Assembly: GCA_963792815.1 (NCBI GenBank)
Contig: CAWBXR010000006.1
Location: 248,001 to 312,000 of the forward strand
From: JARRPM01 sp963792815
GTDB taxonomy: Bacteria; Pseudomonadota; Gammaproteobacteria; Pseudomonadales; Halieaceae
Length of the DNA: 64,000 bases
Direction: 5' to 3'
Shown piece by piece: positions 18,484-28,200 of this stretch; the stretch's first letter is position 1, and the number at the start of each line of letters is the position of its first letter. A model generated the notes under the pieces. The model had not been told where the DNA came from. It saw only the letters and a list, made by a program, of their open reading frames with translations, and ran no database searches. The position numbers and the translations under genes were made by a program.

Positions 18484-19713
18484 TCAGTACACCACCCTGT
18501 TACGGCCCGCTTTCTTCGCCCGGTAGAGCATTTTATCCGCGTACATCACCACCTCATCGGGTTTCGGGCACTCCTCGCTGCGCTCCGCCACACCGGCACT
18601 GATGGTGACAGCGACCTGGGAACTCCCCATACGGGTTGCCCCCCGCCGGCGAGCGCCCTCCCGGGAGCGCACCGGGCGCAGGCCGCGATCGCGAATCGAC
18701 ATACGGTAGTCGGAAATCTGTTCTCGCACCGAGTCGAGCGCCTCCGCGGCCTCCTCCAGTGACTTGCGCGGAAATACCACACAGAACTCCTCGCCACCAT
18801 AGCGATAGGCTATACCTCCGCCACCAACCCGATTGATATGGGATGACACCATCCGCAACACCTCATCGCCCACATCGTGCCCGTGCTTGTCGTTGAACTG
18901 CTTGAAATGATCCACATCGAGCATGGCTATGCAGTACCTGCGTCCGAGCCGGTCCAGCCGCTCACCCAGTGCCCGGCGGCCCAGCAGTCCGGTGAGCTCA
19001 TCGCGATAGGCCATGGCGTGGGTGCTGCGCAGCAGGCCCCATACCAGGCACATCCCTGCCGCGACACACATGGCAATGGAAATGTTCTCCAGGTGAAGCA
19101 ACGCCAGGGTCAGGTACAGCGCTGCCAGAACCCCCAGCAGCGCGGCTTCGGCTTCGTCGTCGCGCAACACCACCAGCACAGCGCCAACCACCAGGACCAG
19201 CACCATTAACAGGGTTGCGCCATAGGAGAGCACGTAACCCTCAGCCGGGCGTGCGCTGTAATAAGCGGCTGCCGCCTCACCGGCCTGGGGCAGCCACTCG
19301 GCCAATTGGGCACACGCCAGCGCCAGGAACGCAAAGCTCAGCGAAACGATAAGCCCAGGCAGGTTCCAGATGCCGGTTTCAGGTACCAGCAGCAGGTACA
19401 GGCACAGCAGCGGCACTCCCAGGCTGGCCGCCAGGTAAAGCCGGCCGGCATCGGGCTGTGACAGGCTGACCTGCAACTGGTTCTGGACCAACCAGTAGAA
19501 GAAGCCCATCCCCAGGGTGGCCAGCATCAGCCTGCAACGGTTGAACTGGTAGGCCAGGAACAGGGCGGTGACACAGAGCAGGTAAGGCAGGTAGGTCAGG
19601 ACGACCTGGTTTTCAGCACCAAGATTATCGATAAAAACGCGCAGCCATAGCCCCCCGCAGACAAGCGCTGCCGGCAACAGCAGCCTCATCAATGCCCTCG
19701 GATGGATCTGCAT
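18484..19713 (-). CDS. Membrane-anchored diguanylate cyclase (GGDEF)
   Basis: A 409-residue protein. The N-terminal 215 residues contain about seven hydrophobic segments (for example LLPAALVCGGLWLRVFI and LLMVLVLVVGAVLVVL) forming a 7TM-like sensor module of unknown ligand. The C-terminal GGDEF domain starts at DELTGLLGRRAL and has an active-site YRYGGEEFCVVFP. There is an Arg-rich insertion (RSREGARRRGATR) before the final strands. It synthesises c-di-GMP from GTP. It converges with the upstream GGDEF-EAL gene and is divergent from the REC-GGDEF-EAL gene at 19863. Confidence 0.9.
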   Translation of the reverse strand: MQIHPRALMRLLLPAALVCGGLWLRVFIDNLGAENQVVLTYLPYLLCVTALFLAYQFNRCRLMLATLGMGFFYWLVQNQLQVSLSQPDAGRLYLAASLGVPLLCLYLLLVPETGIWNLPGLIVSLSFAFLALACAQLAEWLPQAGEAAAAYYSARPAEGYVLSYGATLLMVLVLVVGAVLVVLRDDEAEAALLGVLAALYLTLALLHLENISIAMCVAAGMCLVWGLLRSTHAMAYRDELTGLLGRRALGERLDRLGRRYCIAMLDVDHFKQFNDKHGHDVGDEVLRMVSSHINRVGGGGIAYRYGGEEFCVVFPRKSLEEAAEALDSVREQISDYRMSIRDRGLRPVRSREGARRRGATRMGSSQVAVTISAGVAERSEECPKPDEVVMYADKMLYRAKKAGRNRVVY

Positions 19714-19862
19714 GACGCCCCTGGTATCTCCCCTGCTGATATCGGGCGCTCGCCACGAGGTGGAAGTGCCGCTTAATTCTCGTTAAGTCTCATTCGCACT
19801 AGGCGCGAGGTTCCAGTGATGATAGCCTACAAACACTCAAATAAGCATTATCCTGGCTGCAG

Positions 19863-21692
19863 ATGTCCAATAGCGAGCAACCCCGCCATCGTGCCAAGAT
19901 TCTGGTCAGTGACGATGACCAGAATGTGCGCCTGCTGACACGCCAGTGCCTCGAAGCCGAGGGCATGATTGTGGTCGAAGCCGCCGACGGGCTGGAGACA
20001 CTGGATGTCTTTGTGCGCGAACGGCCCGACCTGGTGTTTCTGGATGTGGAAATGCCGGGAATGACCGGCCTCGAGGTATGCGAGCGCATTCGCCAGTTAC
20101 CCCAGGGTGAGTCCATTCCCATCATGATCGTCACCGGATCGGACGATCGCCAGTCCATCGACGCCGGGTTCCAGGCGGGCGCCACCCAATACAAGACCAA
20201 GCCAGTCAACTGGTCACTGCTGGGTCGCGACGTCCAGTACATGTTGCGCGCCAGCAACGCCTTCAACGCGCTGAAGCGCCAGGAAGACAGGCTGCGCTAC
20301 CTGGCTTACTACGATCCCCTGACCAGCCTCCCCAACCGCCGCAGTTTCAATGAACAACTGACCCGCATACTGAAGCGCAGCCAGCGTCGCAATTCCAATG
20401 CCGCACTGCTGTTTATCGACCTTGATCACTTCAAGCGCATCAACGATTCGATCGGGCACGGCCGCGGTGACCGGCTGCTGGTGGAAATAGCCAAACGCCT
20501 CATCATGGAACTGCGCGAAGACGATGCCATCAACTACTTCTCGGACACCGACACCGACGGAGAGGACGACGATAGCCCCGCGGCTGGCAACACTGAAATC
20601 GCCCGCCTGGGGGGTGACGAGTTCACAGTGGTGCTGTCTGACGTGGAAGACACCATGCACGTCGAGCGGGTAGCCAAACGCATACTGAACACCCTTTCTG
20701 AGCCGATAGCACTGCAATCGCACAACCCGGTGGTCACCCCCAGTATCGGTATCGCGATTTTCCCGCATGACGGCAAAGACCCGGACACCCTGGTTCGCAA
20801 TGCGGATACCGCCATGTATGTCGCCAAGGCAGAGGGGCGCGCCTGCTATCGCTTCTACGACGAGGAGATGAACTCCCGCGCTGTCGAGCAATTGAAGATG
20901 GAGGAAGAGTTGCGCGCCGCAATGCGCAACCACGAGCTTGAGCTGCGCTACCAGCCGCAAATAGACACCAAGTCGGGCGAGGTGGTCAGCATGGAAGCGC
21001 TGGTCCGCTGGAAACACCCGGTCCGCGGCATGGTATCGCCACTGGAATTTATACCTGTAGCCGAAAGCACCGGGCAGATTATCGAGCTGGGCGAATGGGT
21101 AATGGGTGAAGTGGCGCGGCACTGCCTCTACTGGGACTCCCTTGGCATCAGGCCCTTCAGGATCTGCGTGAATATCTCGCCACTTCAGTTCAACCAGGCC
21201 GACCTGCCCGAGTGGATTGCCAGCTTCCTGAAACGCTCCAAGCTGCCCCCCGAGCGGCTGGAGCTGGAGCTGACCGAAAGCGCCATTATGACCGACGCCA
21301 AAACCAATATAGCCAAACTCAGGGCACTCAAGGCCCTGGGCCTGCAGTTGGCCGTCGATGATTTCGGCACGGGATACTCCTCGCTCAGCTACCTCAAGCG
21401 ATTCCCCATCGACACCTTGAAGATCGACCAGAGTTTTGTCGCCGACTTGCACAGCCCCGATGGCGCAGCCATAGTCGATGCCATCATCGCACTTGCCAAG
21501 ACGCTGAACCTGAAGGTTATCGCGGAGGGCATCGAGGACGAGTACCAGCTGTCGTACCTTGTGGCAAAGGAGTGCGACCTGCTGCAGGGCTTTCACTTCG
21601 CCATGCCCATCTATCCCGAGGATGTACCGGATATGCTGCGCCAGGTTTTCACCTGGGAAATATACGGCACCCACGTCAAAAACGCCGGCTGA
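19863..21692 (+). CDS. Response regulator with REC, GGDEF and EAL domains
   Basis: A 609-residue two-component response regulator. The receiver (about 12-128) has the acidic pair SDDDQN, phospho-Asp in LVFLDVEMPG and the Lys in YKTKPVNW. The GGDEF domain keeps RLGGDEFTVVLSD; an acidic insert (DTDTDGEDDD) sits just before it. The EAL domain keeps MEALVRWKHP, ELTESAIM and DDFGTGYSSLSYL, so it probably hydrolyses c-di-GMP. The subtilase gene starts 14 bases after its stop, suggesting one transcript. No kinase is adjacent, but two propeller kinases lie 4-8 kb downstream. Confidence 0.93.
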   Translation: MSNSEQPRHRAKILVSDDDQNVRLLTRQCLEAEGMIVVEAADGLETLDVFVRERPDLVFLDVEMPGMTGLEVCERIRQLPQGESIPIMIVTGSDDRQSIDAGFQAGATQYKTKPVNWSLLGRDVQYMLRASNAFNALKRQEDRLRYLAYYDPLTSLPNRRSFNEQLTRILKRSQRRNSNAALLFIDLDHFKRINDSIGHGRGDRLLVEIAKRLIMELREDDAINYFSDTDTDGEDDDSPAAGNTEIARLGGDEFTVVLSDVEDTMHVERVAKRILNTLSEPIALQSHNPVVTPSIGIAIFPHDGKDPDTLVRNADTAMYVAKAEGRACYRFYDEEMNSRAVEQLKMEEELRAAMRNHELELRYQPQIDTKSGEVVSMEALVRWKHPVRGMVSPLEFIPVAESTGQIIELGEWVMGEVARHCLYWDSLGIRPFRICVNISPLQFNQADLPEWIASFLKRSKLPPERLELELTESAIMTDAKTNIAKLRALKALGLQLAVDDFGTGYSSLSYLKRFPIDTLKIDQSFVADLHSPDGAAIVDAIIALAKTLNLKVIAEGIEDEYQLSYLVAKECDLLQGFHFAMPIYPEDVPDMLRQVFTWEIYGTHVKNAG

Positions 21693-21706
21693 AAGCATCT
21701 TCCTGA

Positions 21707-23734
21707 ATGAGACACGCCATTCTCCTGGCTGCCATACCGGTATGCCTCACCTTCATCATCCCGATAAGCGCGGCGCAGGCGCCTGCTGAATCGACCGAAG
21801 CAATGAAAGTCTTCCTGCAGGGGCGTTCTGCGGCTGAACTGGGCACACTGGTAACGGCGCAGGGCGGCAGCATAACCCATGATTTGCATCTCATTGACGC
21901 AGTCGGCGCGCTGCTGACTCCGGAGCAGCTGAAAAAGGTAGTTCAATCCCCTCAGGTAATGCGCGTATTCGATGACCTGTCGGTATCGGCACAGCCTCCC
22001 GAAGGCGAGCCGGAGCCCGCCAAGCCCTGCGAAATTGGTGGCTCCCTGGAACTGGGGCTCGGCGATTCGGCAATCAGTTGGACCCTCTTCAACAAGAAGG
22101 AGGCCCCGGCACTGCTGGAGCGCCTGGAACTGTCCTGGCCCGCCCAGCTGGGTACTATCAAACAGCTTTCACTGGGTGACCGGGAACTGGACCCGGGCCT
22201 CCTCGAGAAACCCACTGATAGCTCGGCCCTGCTCGAGCTGAGCGAAGCGGGGACAGAGCCCCTGCCAACCCTGACCGCCTCGCAGGATCTGCGCATCGTA
22301 TTCAGTTCGCCTGCCGCCCGGCCGCTGCGCCAGAGTGACTTCGAGCTCGAGGCGAGCTTCGTCGGCGACTGCACCATAGAACTCATTCCCGGTTACGACG
22401 ACAACCATGAGAACTTCTATTACAACAGTGTAATCGGCGTAGACGCGCTGCACCGTAACGGCGTTACCGGTCGCGGTGTTACCGTTGCCGTAATCGACTC
22501 CGGTCTGTGGGATGACCCCGCGCTAACCCTGGACACCAGCGGCAAACCCCGCGTGCTTGCCCGCTATGACGCAATTTCGGACACCACGGGCGCAGACGTT
22601 TTCGATGCAAGCGGCCATGGCACTCACATGACCAGCGTCATCGCGCACAGCGGCCCGACAACGTACGGCGGGGTGCAGACCGGCGCCTACAAGGGCGTCG
22701 CACCCGATGTGAATGTGGTCTCGGTCAAGGCATTTGACGTTGAGGGCCAGGGAGACTTCCTGGATATCGTGCGCGCCGTCCAGTGGGTCGTCGAAAACCG
22801 GGAACGCTACAATATTCGGGTGCTGAACCTCTCCTTCGCTGCCCGGCCGCGCTGGCATTACTGGCTGGACCCGATCAACCAGGCCATCATGCAGGCCTGG
22901 GCAAGCGGAATAACCGTTATCGCCGCGGCGGGAAACGAGGGGCCCGAGCCGATGACCATAGGCTCACCCGGTAATCTGCCGTTCATCATAACGGTAGGCG
23001 CCGTCACCGACTCCTGGACCCCGCTGGACAAGGACGATGACTATATACCTGACTTTTCCTCACGCGGCCCAACCCCCAGCGCCCATATAAAGCCCGACAT
23101 CGTCGCCCCCGGGGGGCATATCACAGGCCTGACCCGGCCCGGCTCGAGCCTCACCCGGAAACACCCCGAATATATGCTGGGCACGGGGGAGCTTGTTATG
23201 ACAGGGTCCTCCCAGGCAACCGCAGTGGTATCGGGGGTCGCCGCCCTGCTATTGCAACTGGAGCCGGACCTTAGCCCCAACGATATCAAGTGCAAACTGA
23301 TGTCCAGCGCTGAGCCGGCCATCAACGAGGATGGGCTCCTGGCCTACAGCCCCTTCCAGCAGGGACATGGTTATGTAAATGCGGCGAGAGCCGTCACCCT
23401 TGGCGAACGCGGCTGCGGCAACGCCGACATGGACCTGGAACGTGAGCTGGCCGGGATGGCGCATTCCCAGGGACCTGCCATCGTCAAAGAGGACGGTGGC
23501 GCCAGCCTCCCCGGCCTGGAAACCATGCTTTCGCCCGAACCGGCAGCAAAAGGCCACAGCTCCTCACGCAGGTGGGGTGTAAAGGCCCACATCGAGAGGT
23601 TGCCCGCGCGCGCGCCTGAGGATATCAATGCAGCCCCAAGGACAGCACGCCCATTCAACTGGATGCAGCTTTATATCGAGGAGCGCGAAACGATAGAAAA
23701 GCTCTCCGCCGGGGACCCACCCGAAGCCCCCTGA
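21707..23734 (+). CDS. Secreted S8 subtilisin-like serine protease
   Basis: A 675-residue protein with a signal peptide (ILLAAIPVCLTFIIPISAAQA). A prodomain-like region of about 200 residues includes an LVTAQGGSITHDLHLIDAVG segment resembling I9-type inhibitors. The catalytic triad is Asp264 (VAVIDSGLWDD), His304 (SGHGTHMTS) and Ser502 (TGSSQATAVVSG), with oxyanion Asn in AAAGNEGPE. About 110 residues follow the catalytic domain, including SSRRWGVK, which echoes the YRWGVN of the repeat protein encoded next. It is probably co-transcribed with the upstream c-di-GMP gene. Its natural substrate is unknown; the neighbouring repeat protein is a candidate. Confidence 0.92.
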   Translation: MRHAILLAAIPVCLTFIIPISAAQAPAESTEAMKVFLQGRSAAELGTLVTAQGGSITHDLHLIDAVGALLTPEQLKKVVQSPQVMRVFDDLSVSAQPPEGEPEPAKPCEIGGSLELGLGDSAISWTLFNKKEAPALLERLELSWPAQLGTIKQLSLGDRELDPGLLEKPTDSSALLELSEAGTEPLPTLTASQDLRIVFSSPAARPLRQSDFELEASFVGDCTIELIPGYDDNHENFYYNSVIGVDALHRNGVTGRGVTVAVIDSGLWDDPALTLDTSGKPRVLARYDAISDTTGADVFDASGHGTHMTSVIAHSGPTTYGGVQTGAYKGVAPDVNVVSVKAFDVEGQGDFLDIVRAVQWVVENRERYNIRVLNLSFAARPRWHYWLDPINQAIMQAWASGITVIAAAGNEGPEPMTIGSPGNLPFIITVGAVTDSWTPLDKDDDYIPDFSSRGPTPSAHIKPDIVAPGGHITGLTRPGSSLTRKHPEYMLGTGELVMTGSSQATAVVSGVAALLLQLEPDLSPNDIKCKLMSSAEPAINEDGLLAYSPFQQGHGYVNAARAVTLGERGCGNADMDLERELAGMAHSQGPAIVKEDGGASLPGLETMLSPEPAAKGHSSSRRWGVKAHIERLPARAPEDINAAPRTARPFNWMQLYIEERETIEKLSAGDPPEAP

Positions 23735-24062
23735 GCAGCCTCCCAAAAGCCACCCTGAAGCCCCGAAATCCGATACCCCTTACGGGTCAACGAACCAGTG
23801 CGCATTTTCAGCACTTTTCCATTATATTACGTTGACTTAAGCCGCCAGACGGCCCTCACCACCACGGCATCTGTAACCTGCCCCTCGGGACCCTACCCCA
23901 AACAGGTTATATCAGCCCCTTCAACAACCTGCCTCCAGCCCGTATAAATAAGTCAAGCATCCAGCAAAGAAGATGTGAGCGTGCTCCCAAGATGAGAAAG
24001 CACTGGTGGAACCACGTCACACTTTAAGTAAAAAAACGAATATTAGAAGGCGGGCAAAGACT
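23735..24062. other. Intergenic region upstream of the repeat-protein gene
   Basis: This 328-base gap has no convincing ORF. It contains a candidate sigma-70 promoter (23920-23948) and a purine-rich ribosome site (GAAGGCGGG) 10-18 bases before the ATG at 24063. The leader would be about 110 bases. No strong terminator for the subtilase gene was found. Confidence 0.5.
23920..23948 (+). promoter_or_regulatory. Candidate sigma-70 promoter of the repeat-protein gene
   Basis: TTCAAC (23920-23925) and TATAAA (23943-23948) are separated by 17 bases. The -10 box matches at five of six positions; the -35 box is weak. If used, transcription would start near 23955 and give a leader of roughly 110 bases. 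Confidence 0.4.
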
Positions 24063-24989
24063 ATGAATACGATCAAAACTCTCGGTTACGCAAGCGTCAG
24101 CACTATCGCAATGGCTCTGATGGCACCCTCCATGAGCATCGCAGACGTAAGCCAGGCCTCGCAGGGCGAAGCCGGCAACCTTGTTCATAGAGTCAGCCAC
24201 TCCCTGGCCGGTAACGAAAGTTATACCACTAGCGGCCCGTCAGGTTACAAATGGGGCCGCAAGGCAGACCAGTCCGAATCCAAAGCTGCCTGGACAGAGT
24301 CCACAGCAGCCCGCAGCGGCTACAAGTGGGGCGACTCATCTGTTTCCGAGCCAGAAGCACAGTCCTTCGCCGGCAACTCTTCTTACAAGTGGGGTGTTCG
24401 TAGTTTTGCAGAGCAGTCTGGGTACCAGTGGGGCGTCAACAACTTCGCTGACCAGACCGGCTACAAGTGGGGCCTCAACAGCTTCGCTGACCAGACCGGC
24501 TACAACTGGGGTCTCAACAGCTTCGCTGACCAGACCGGCTACAAGTGGGGCCTCAACAGCTTCGCTGACCAGACCGGCTACAGGTGGGGCGTCAACAGCT
24601 TCGCTGACCAGACCGGCTACAAGTGGGGCGTCAACAGCTTCGCTGACCAGACCGGCTACAGCTGGGGCGTTAACAGCTTCGCTGACCAGACCGGCTACAG
24701 GTGGGGCCTTAACAGCTTCGCTGACCAGACCGGCTACAGGTGGGGCGTCAACAGCTTCGCTGACCAGACCGGCTACAAGTGGGGCCTCAACAGCTTCGCA
24801 GACCAGACCGGCTACAACTGGGGCGTCAACAGCTTCGCTGACCAGACCGGCTACAGCTGGGGCGTCAACAGCTTCGCTGACCAGACCGGCTACCGCTGGG
24901 GCGTTAACAGCTTCGCTGACCAGACCGGCTACCGCTGGGGTGTTAACAGCTTCGCTGACCAGACCGGCTACCGCTGGGGTGTTAACTAA
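24063..24989 (+). CDS. Exported tandem-repeat protein with 16 copies of a 13-residue YxWG unit
   Basis: The ATG at 24063 has a ribosome site (AAGGCGGGC) and begins a signal peptide (MNTIKTLGYASVSTIAMALM, cleavage likely after SMSIA). The 308-residue product then has two isolated GYKWG motifs, a spacer, and from residue 101 to the last residue a perfect-phase array of 16 units of 13 residues. Fourteen units read [S/N]FADQTGYxWG[V/L]N, where x is K, N, R, S or Q; the first two are more diverged. The stop directly follows the last unit. No cysteine, anchor or known domain is visible. Neighbours are a secreted subtilase and two propeller sensor kinases. It could be a multi-copy peptide precursor, an amyloid-like or adhesive matrix protein, or a sensor ligand. 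I do not recognise the family. Confidence 0.85.
   Translation: MNTIKTLGYASVSTIAMALMAPSMSIADVSQASQGEAGNLVHRVSHSLAGNESYTTSGPSGYKWGRKADQSESKAAWTESTAARSGYKWGDSSVSEPEAQSFAGNSSYKWGVRSFAEQSGYQWGVNNFADQTGYKWGLNSFADQTGYNWGLNSFADQTGYKWGLNSFADQTGYRWGVNSFADQTGYKWGVNSFADQTGYSWGVNSFADQTGYRWGLNSFADQTGYRWGVNSFADQTGYKWGLNSFADQTGYNWGVNSFADQTGYSWGVNSFADQTGYRWGVNSFADQTGYRWGVNSFADQTGYRWGVN
24363..24986 (+). repeat. 39-bp tandem repeat array, 16 units
   Basis: Sixteen uninterrupted 39-bp units encode the 13-residue repeats. Units differ mainly in codon 9 (AAG, AAC, AGG, AGC, CGC, CAG) and codon 12 (CTC/CTT/GTC/GTT); the rest is nearly invariant at the DNA level, suggesting recent expansion or gene conversion. Because 39 is divisible by three, other frames are also open, which explains long overlapping ORFs here. 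Confidence 0.95.
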
Positions 24990-25012
24990 AATCTTCGCTA
25001 CCAGACCGGCTT
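24990..25012 (+). repeat. Decayed 17th repeat unit after the stop codon
   Basis: Directly after the stop the sequence CTTCGCTACCAGACCGGCT matches the repeat unit core CTTCGCTGACCAGACCGGCT with one base missing. The array was therefore once longer and the present C-terminus arose by mutation of a unit boundary. Confidence 0.7.
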
Positions 25013-25141
25013 TTGATGAGGCGATGACACTTTCGTTGAATTAGGCCGGTTACGGTACAACTAACCAAATTTCTTAAAGGCGTTGCGGGCTAACAAGCCA
25101 TTCGGCTCTGCTTTCATAAAGCCCATCCTTACCGACACAAA

Positions 25142-25179
25142 ACAGAGAGAGTCGCCTTCTCTCTGTAGAGCCACTTTTT
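25142..25179 (+). terminator. Probable terminator after the repeat-protein gene
   Basis: ACAGAGAGA (25142-25150) and TCTCTCTGT (25158-25166) form a perfect 9-bp stem with a seven-base loop. A run of five T (25175-25179) follows eight bases later. It lies about 150 bases after the repeat gene and before the hybrid kinase gene, so the two are probably separate transcripts. Confidence 0.55.
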
Positions 25180-25280
25180 AAACTCTGCAATTCCTCACAA
25201 CCAAGCTTTTAGCGGCTGGTTTCACCTTTAGTTATCTATTAGACTCAAACGATTAGCCATCTTAGCGATATCGCAGCTTC

Positions 25281-28200
25281 ATGAGGTTTCTAGCCCTATT
25301 ATTCTCCATTTTGATGGCCTACCACCCCGCTGCTTTGGGCGATGAAATTACACAGCCAATTGTCATCGACTTTGTTCCAGAAGCAATTTCGAAACACCTT
25401 ACACAACAGACGGTGACACAAGTATTCCAAGATTCACGAGGCTTTATATGGCTTCTGACCCAAGAAGGCCTAAACAAATATAACGGTTTCGAACTAGAAA
25501 ACTATAGATACTCACATACTGATCCTGGTTCCATCTCCTCAAATTCGGTTACTCGAATAGCTGAGGACAATAATGGAATTTTATGGGTTGCAACGCTTGG
25601 CGGCGGATTAAATAGATATAACCCTGCCGACAATAGTTTTGAAGCTATATATACAAGCGGGGATATCGAACTCTCGCCCTACTCTAATGAGATACATACT
25701 ATCTTCGCCGACCATGAGGGTACATTGTGGCTTGGCTACGAAGATGCTTTTAGTTCTTTTGATCCAAACTCAGGCAATTTTAGACACTACATTCCAAAGG
25801 GCCTGGGATTGCCACCTTTATCTGTGGTTAAACGCTTCGACCAAACATCAGACGGAACTATCTGGGCAGCCACCGGCGGCGGACTTTTGGAAATTGATAC
25901 TGCAAAAAAACGTATTCTGGCACACCGTCATGAAGTTGATAATCCGAACTCACTGTCATCCAACACTCTTGTGAGCGTAGCCGTAGACGCCACCGATAAG
26001 GTATGGGCCATCTCCCGCACCTCAGGAATAACGGTTTTTGATACGGCAAGGCGCGAATCTTACCGCTATTTACATGACAGCCTGGACCAGAACTCCCTTT
26101 CGTCTAATGAACTGAATGATGCGTACAGAGATAAAGAAAATCGAATTTGGATAGGCACCTACGAAGGGCTTGATTTGTTCGTAGAGAAAGAAAATAAATT
26201 TGCTAGATTTACGCGCCAAAACACAGATCTTCCCTCAGATATAATTACCTGCATATTTCAGTCTCGGGAAGGCAAGTATTGGATAGGTACTTTTTTTGGA
26301 CTTGCGTCAGGCACACCTAAACTATTTAAAAAAATTGACACGGTTTACGGAGAGTTATCTAGCAACTCCGTAAACGCCTTTGCCGAAACAGAAGACGGAA
26401 GCATCTGGGTAGGGACTGATGATGGCTTGAATCGCCTGAAAGCGGGAGGAGAAATATTCGATTGGATTAACGAGTCAACAATTCCAGCTATTTCCAGCTC
26501 AGATGTGATGAGTTTGCTCGCGAAAGACAATGTACTCTGGGTAGGGACCTATAATGGCGGTCTTAACAAAATAGACCTGAACACCAATCAAACTACAATC
26601 TACAGACACAACAGCCTAGACGAAAATTCCCTCGGAGCTAACGGCGTTACTTCGCTTTTAAGCACATCCTATGGCGATATTCTCGTAGGAACCTTTGGAG
26701 GTGGACTTAGTATTTATAATCCGGATAAAGGTGGCTTCACCACTTACAAAAATATTCCGGGAGATTCTGAAAGTCTGAGCAACGATAACGTTATTGCTCT
26801 ATTCCAGGACTCCCTAGGGCTTATCTGGGTGGGCACCGAGAGAGGTCTAAACAATTTCAACCACGAAACTGGTAAGTTTAAAACTTACTTTTACGACAGC
26901 CTTGATCAAGCGAGCATTTCTAACGACATGGTCTGGGCATTTTATGAAGATAATGATGCAAGACTTTGGATTGGTACTGCTGGAGGCAGCTTAAATCGCT
27001 GGGATGCAATTGACCGTAAAGTCGCAAAAGCTAACTTTCACCATTACTCGGAAAACATCTCATTACCTAGCTCCAACATTTATGGCATTAAAAGCGATAA
27101 AAATGGCGTGCTTTGGCTATCGCACAATCGCGGCATCACCAGCCTCAAACCTGAGACTCTACAAACGCATCAGTATGGAGTAAAAGACGGGTTACAGGAC
27201 TCTGAGTTCAACATGGGAGCGGCGTTCAGGTCCCAAAGCGGTGAAATATACTTTGGTGGCAATCGAGGGTTCAATATTATTCCCTCAAAAGGTATCGAGA
27301 CCGAAAGCATCCCCCCAACGATATCAATATCTGATATCCGAATTATGAACGTAAAGAAGACTTTCGATAATCCATATCATGAACTTGAAAAGCTCGAAAT
27401 TGGATATCAAGACCGTATGCTTTCAATCGATTTCTTCGCTGCAGACTACACTAATCCGCAACTCATACAGTACGCCTACAAGCTCAGAAGGCATCAACCC
27501 TGACTGGGTTATTTCACCAGATGCTCACATAGCTTCATTTACAACTCTTCCGACTGGCAGATATGAATTAAAACTCGCGGCTGCAAGTCCGGACGGAGTT
27601 TGGAACTGGGATGCATTGACGCTACCGATAATCGTACATCCACCGCCATGGAAAAGCCCTCTTGCCTATACTGCATATGGCCTGGTCGGTATATCTATTA
27701 TTGCGTTATATGTCATCAGACAGAACAAGCAGTCAATTAAAGTTCTAGAACGTCAGAGGGAACTTGAAACAAAGGTTATGGAGCGAACAGCTGATCTTCA
27801 AGTTGCTCGCGAATTAGCTGAGGAAGCAAATCAGGCTAAATCAAGCTTTCTGGCAACCATGAGCCACGAAATACGGACGCCAATGCATGGCATGATTGGC
27901 ATGACTGAACTCTTACTACGTACGAGTCTAACTGAACAACAAAGGAGATTCGCTGAAGCTGCACATAACAGCGGCGAAAACTTATTGACCCTGATAAACG
28001 CTATCCTCGATTTCTCAAAGATCGAAGCGGCTAAAGTTGAGCTCGAGAAAATTGACTTTTGCCCTGTCGAGCTAATAGATGAAACGTGCTACTTACAAGG
28101 AGAGCCTTCTCATAGAAAAAGTCTTTCTTTAATCAACATATGTGAGGATAACCTTCCATTACGATTAGAGGGTGATCCAACAAAAATACGCCAGATAATC

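Noticed and set aside
24363..24986. CRISPR array
   Set aside because: Units are contiguous, in frame and coding, with no spacers and no cas genes.
24181..25044. A 287-codon second frame through the tandem repeats
   Set aside because: A 39-bp repeat is open in other frames by arithmetic; this one lacks a signal peptide and ribosome site, unlike the frame from 24063.
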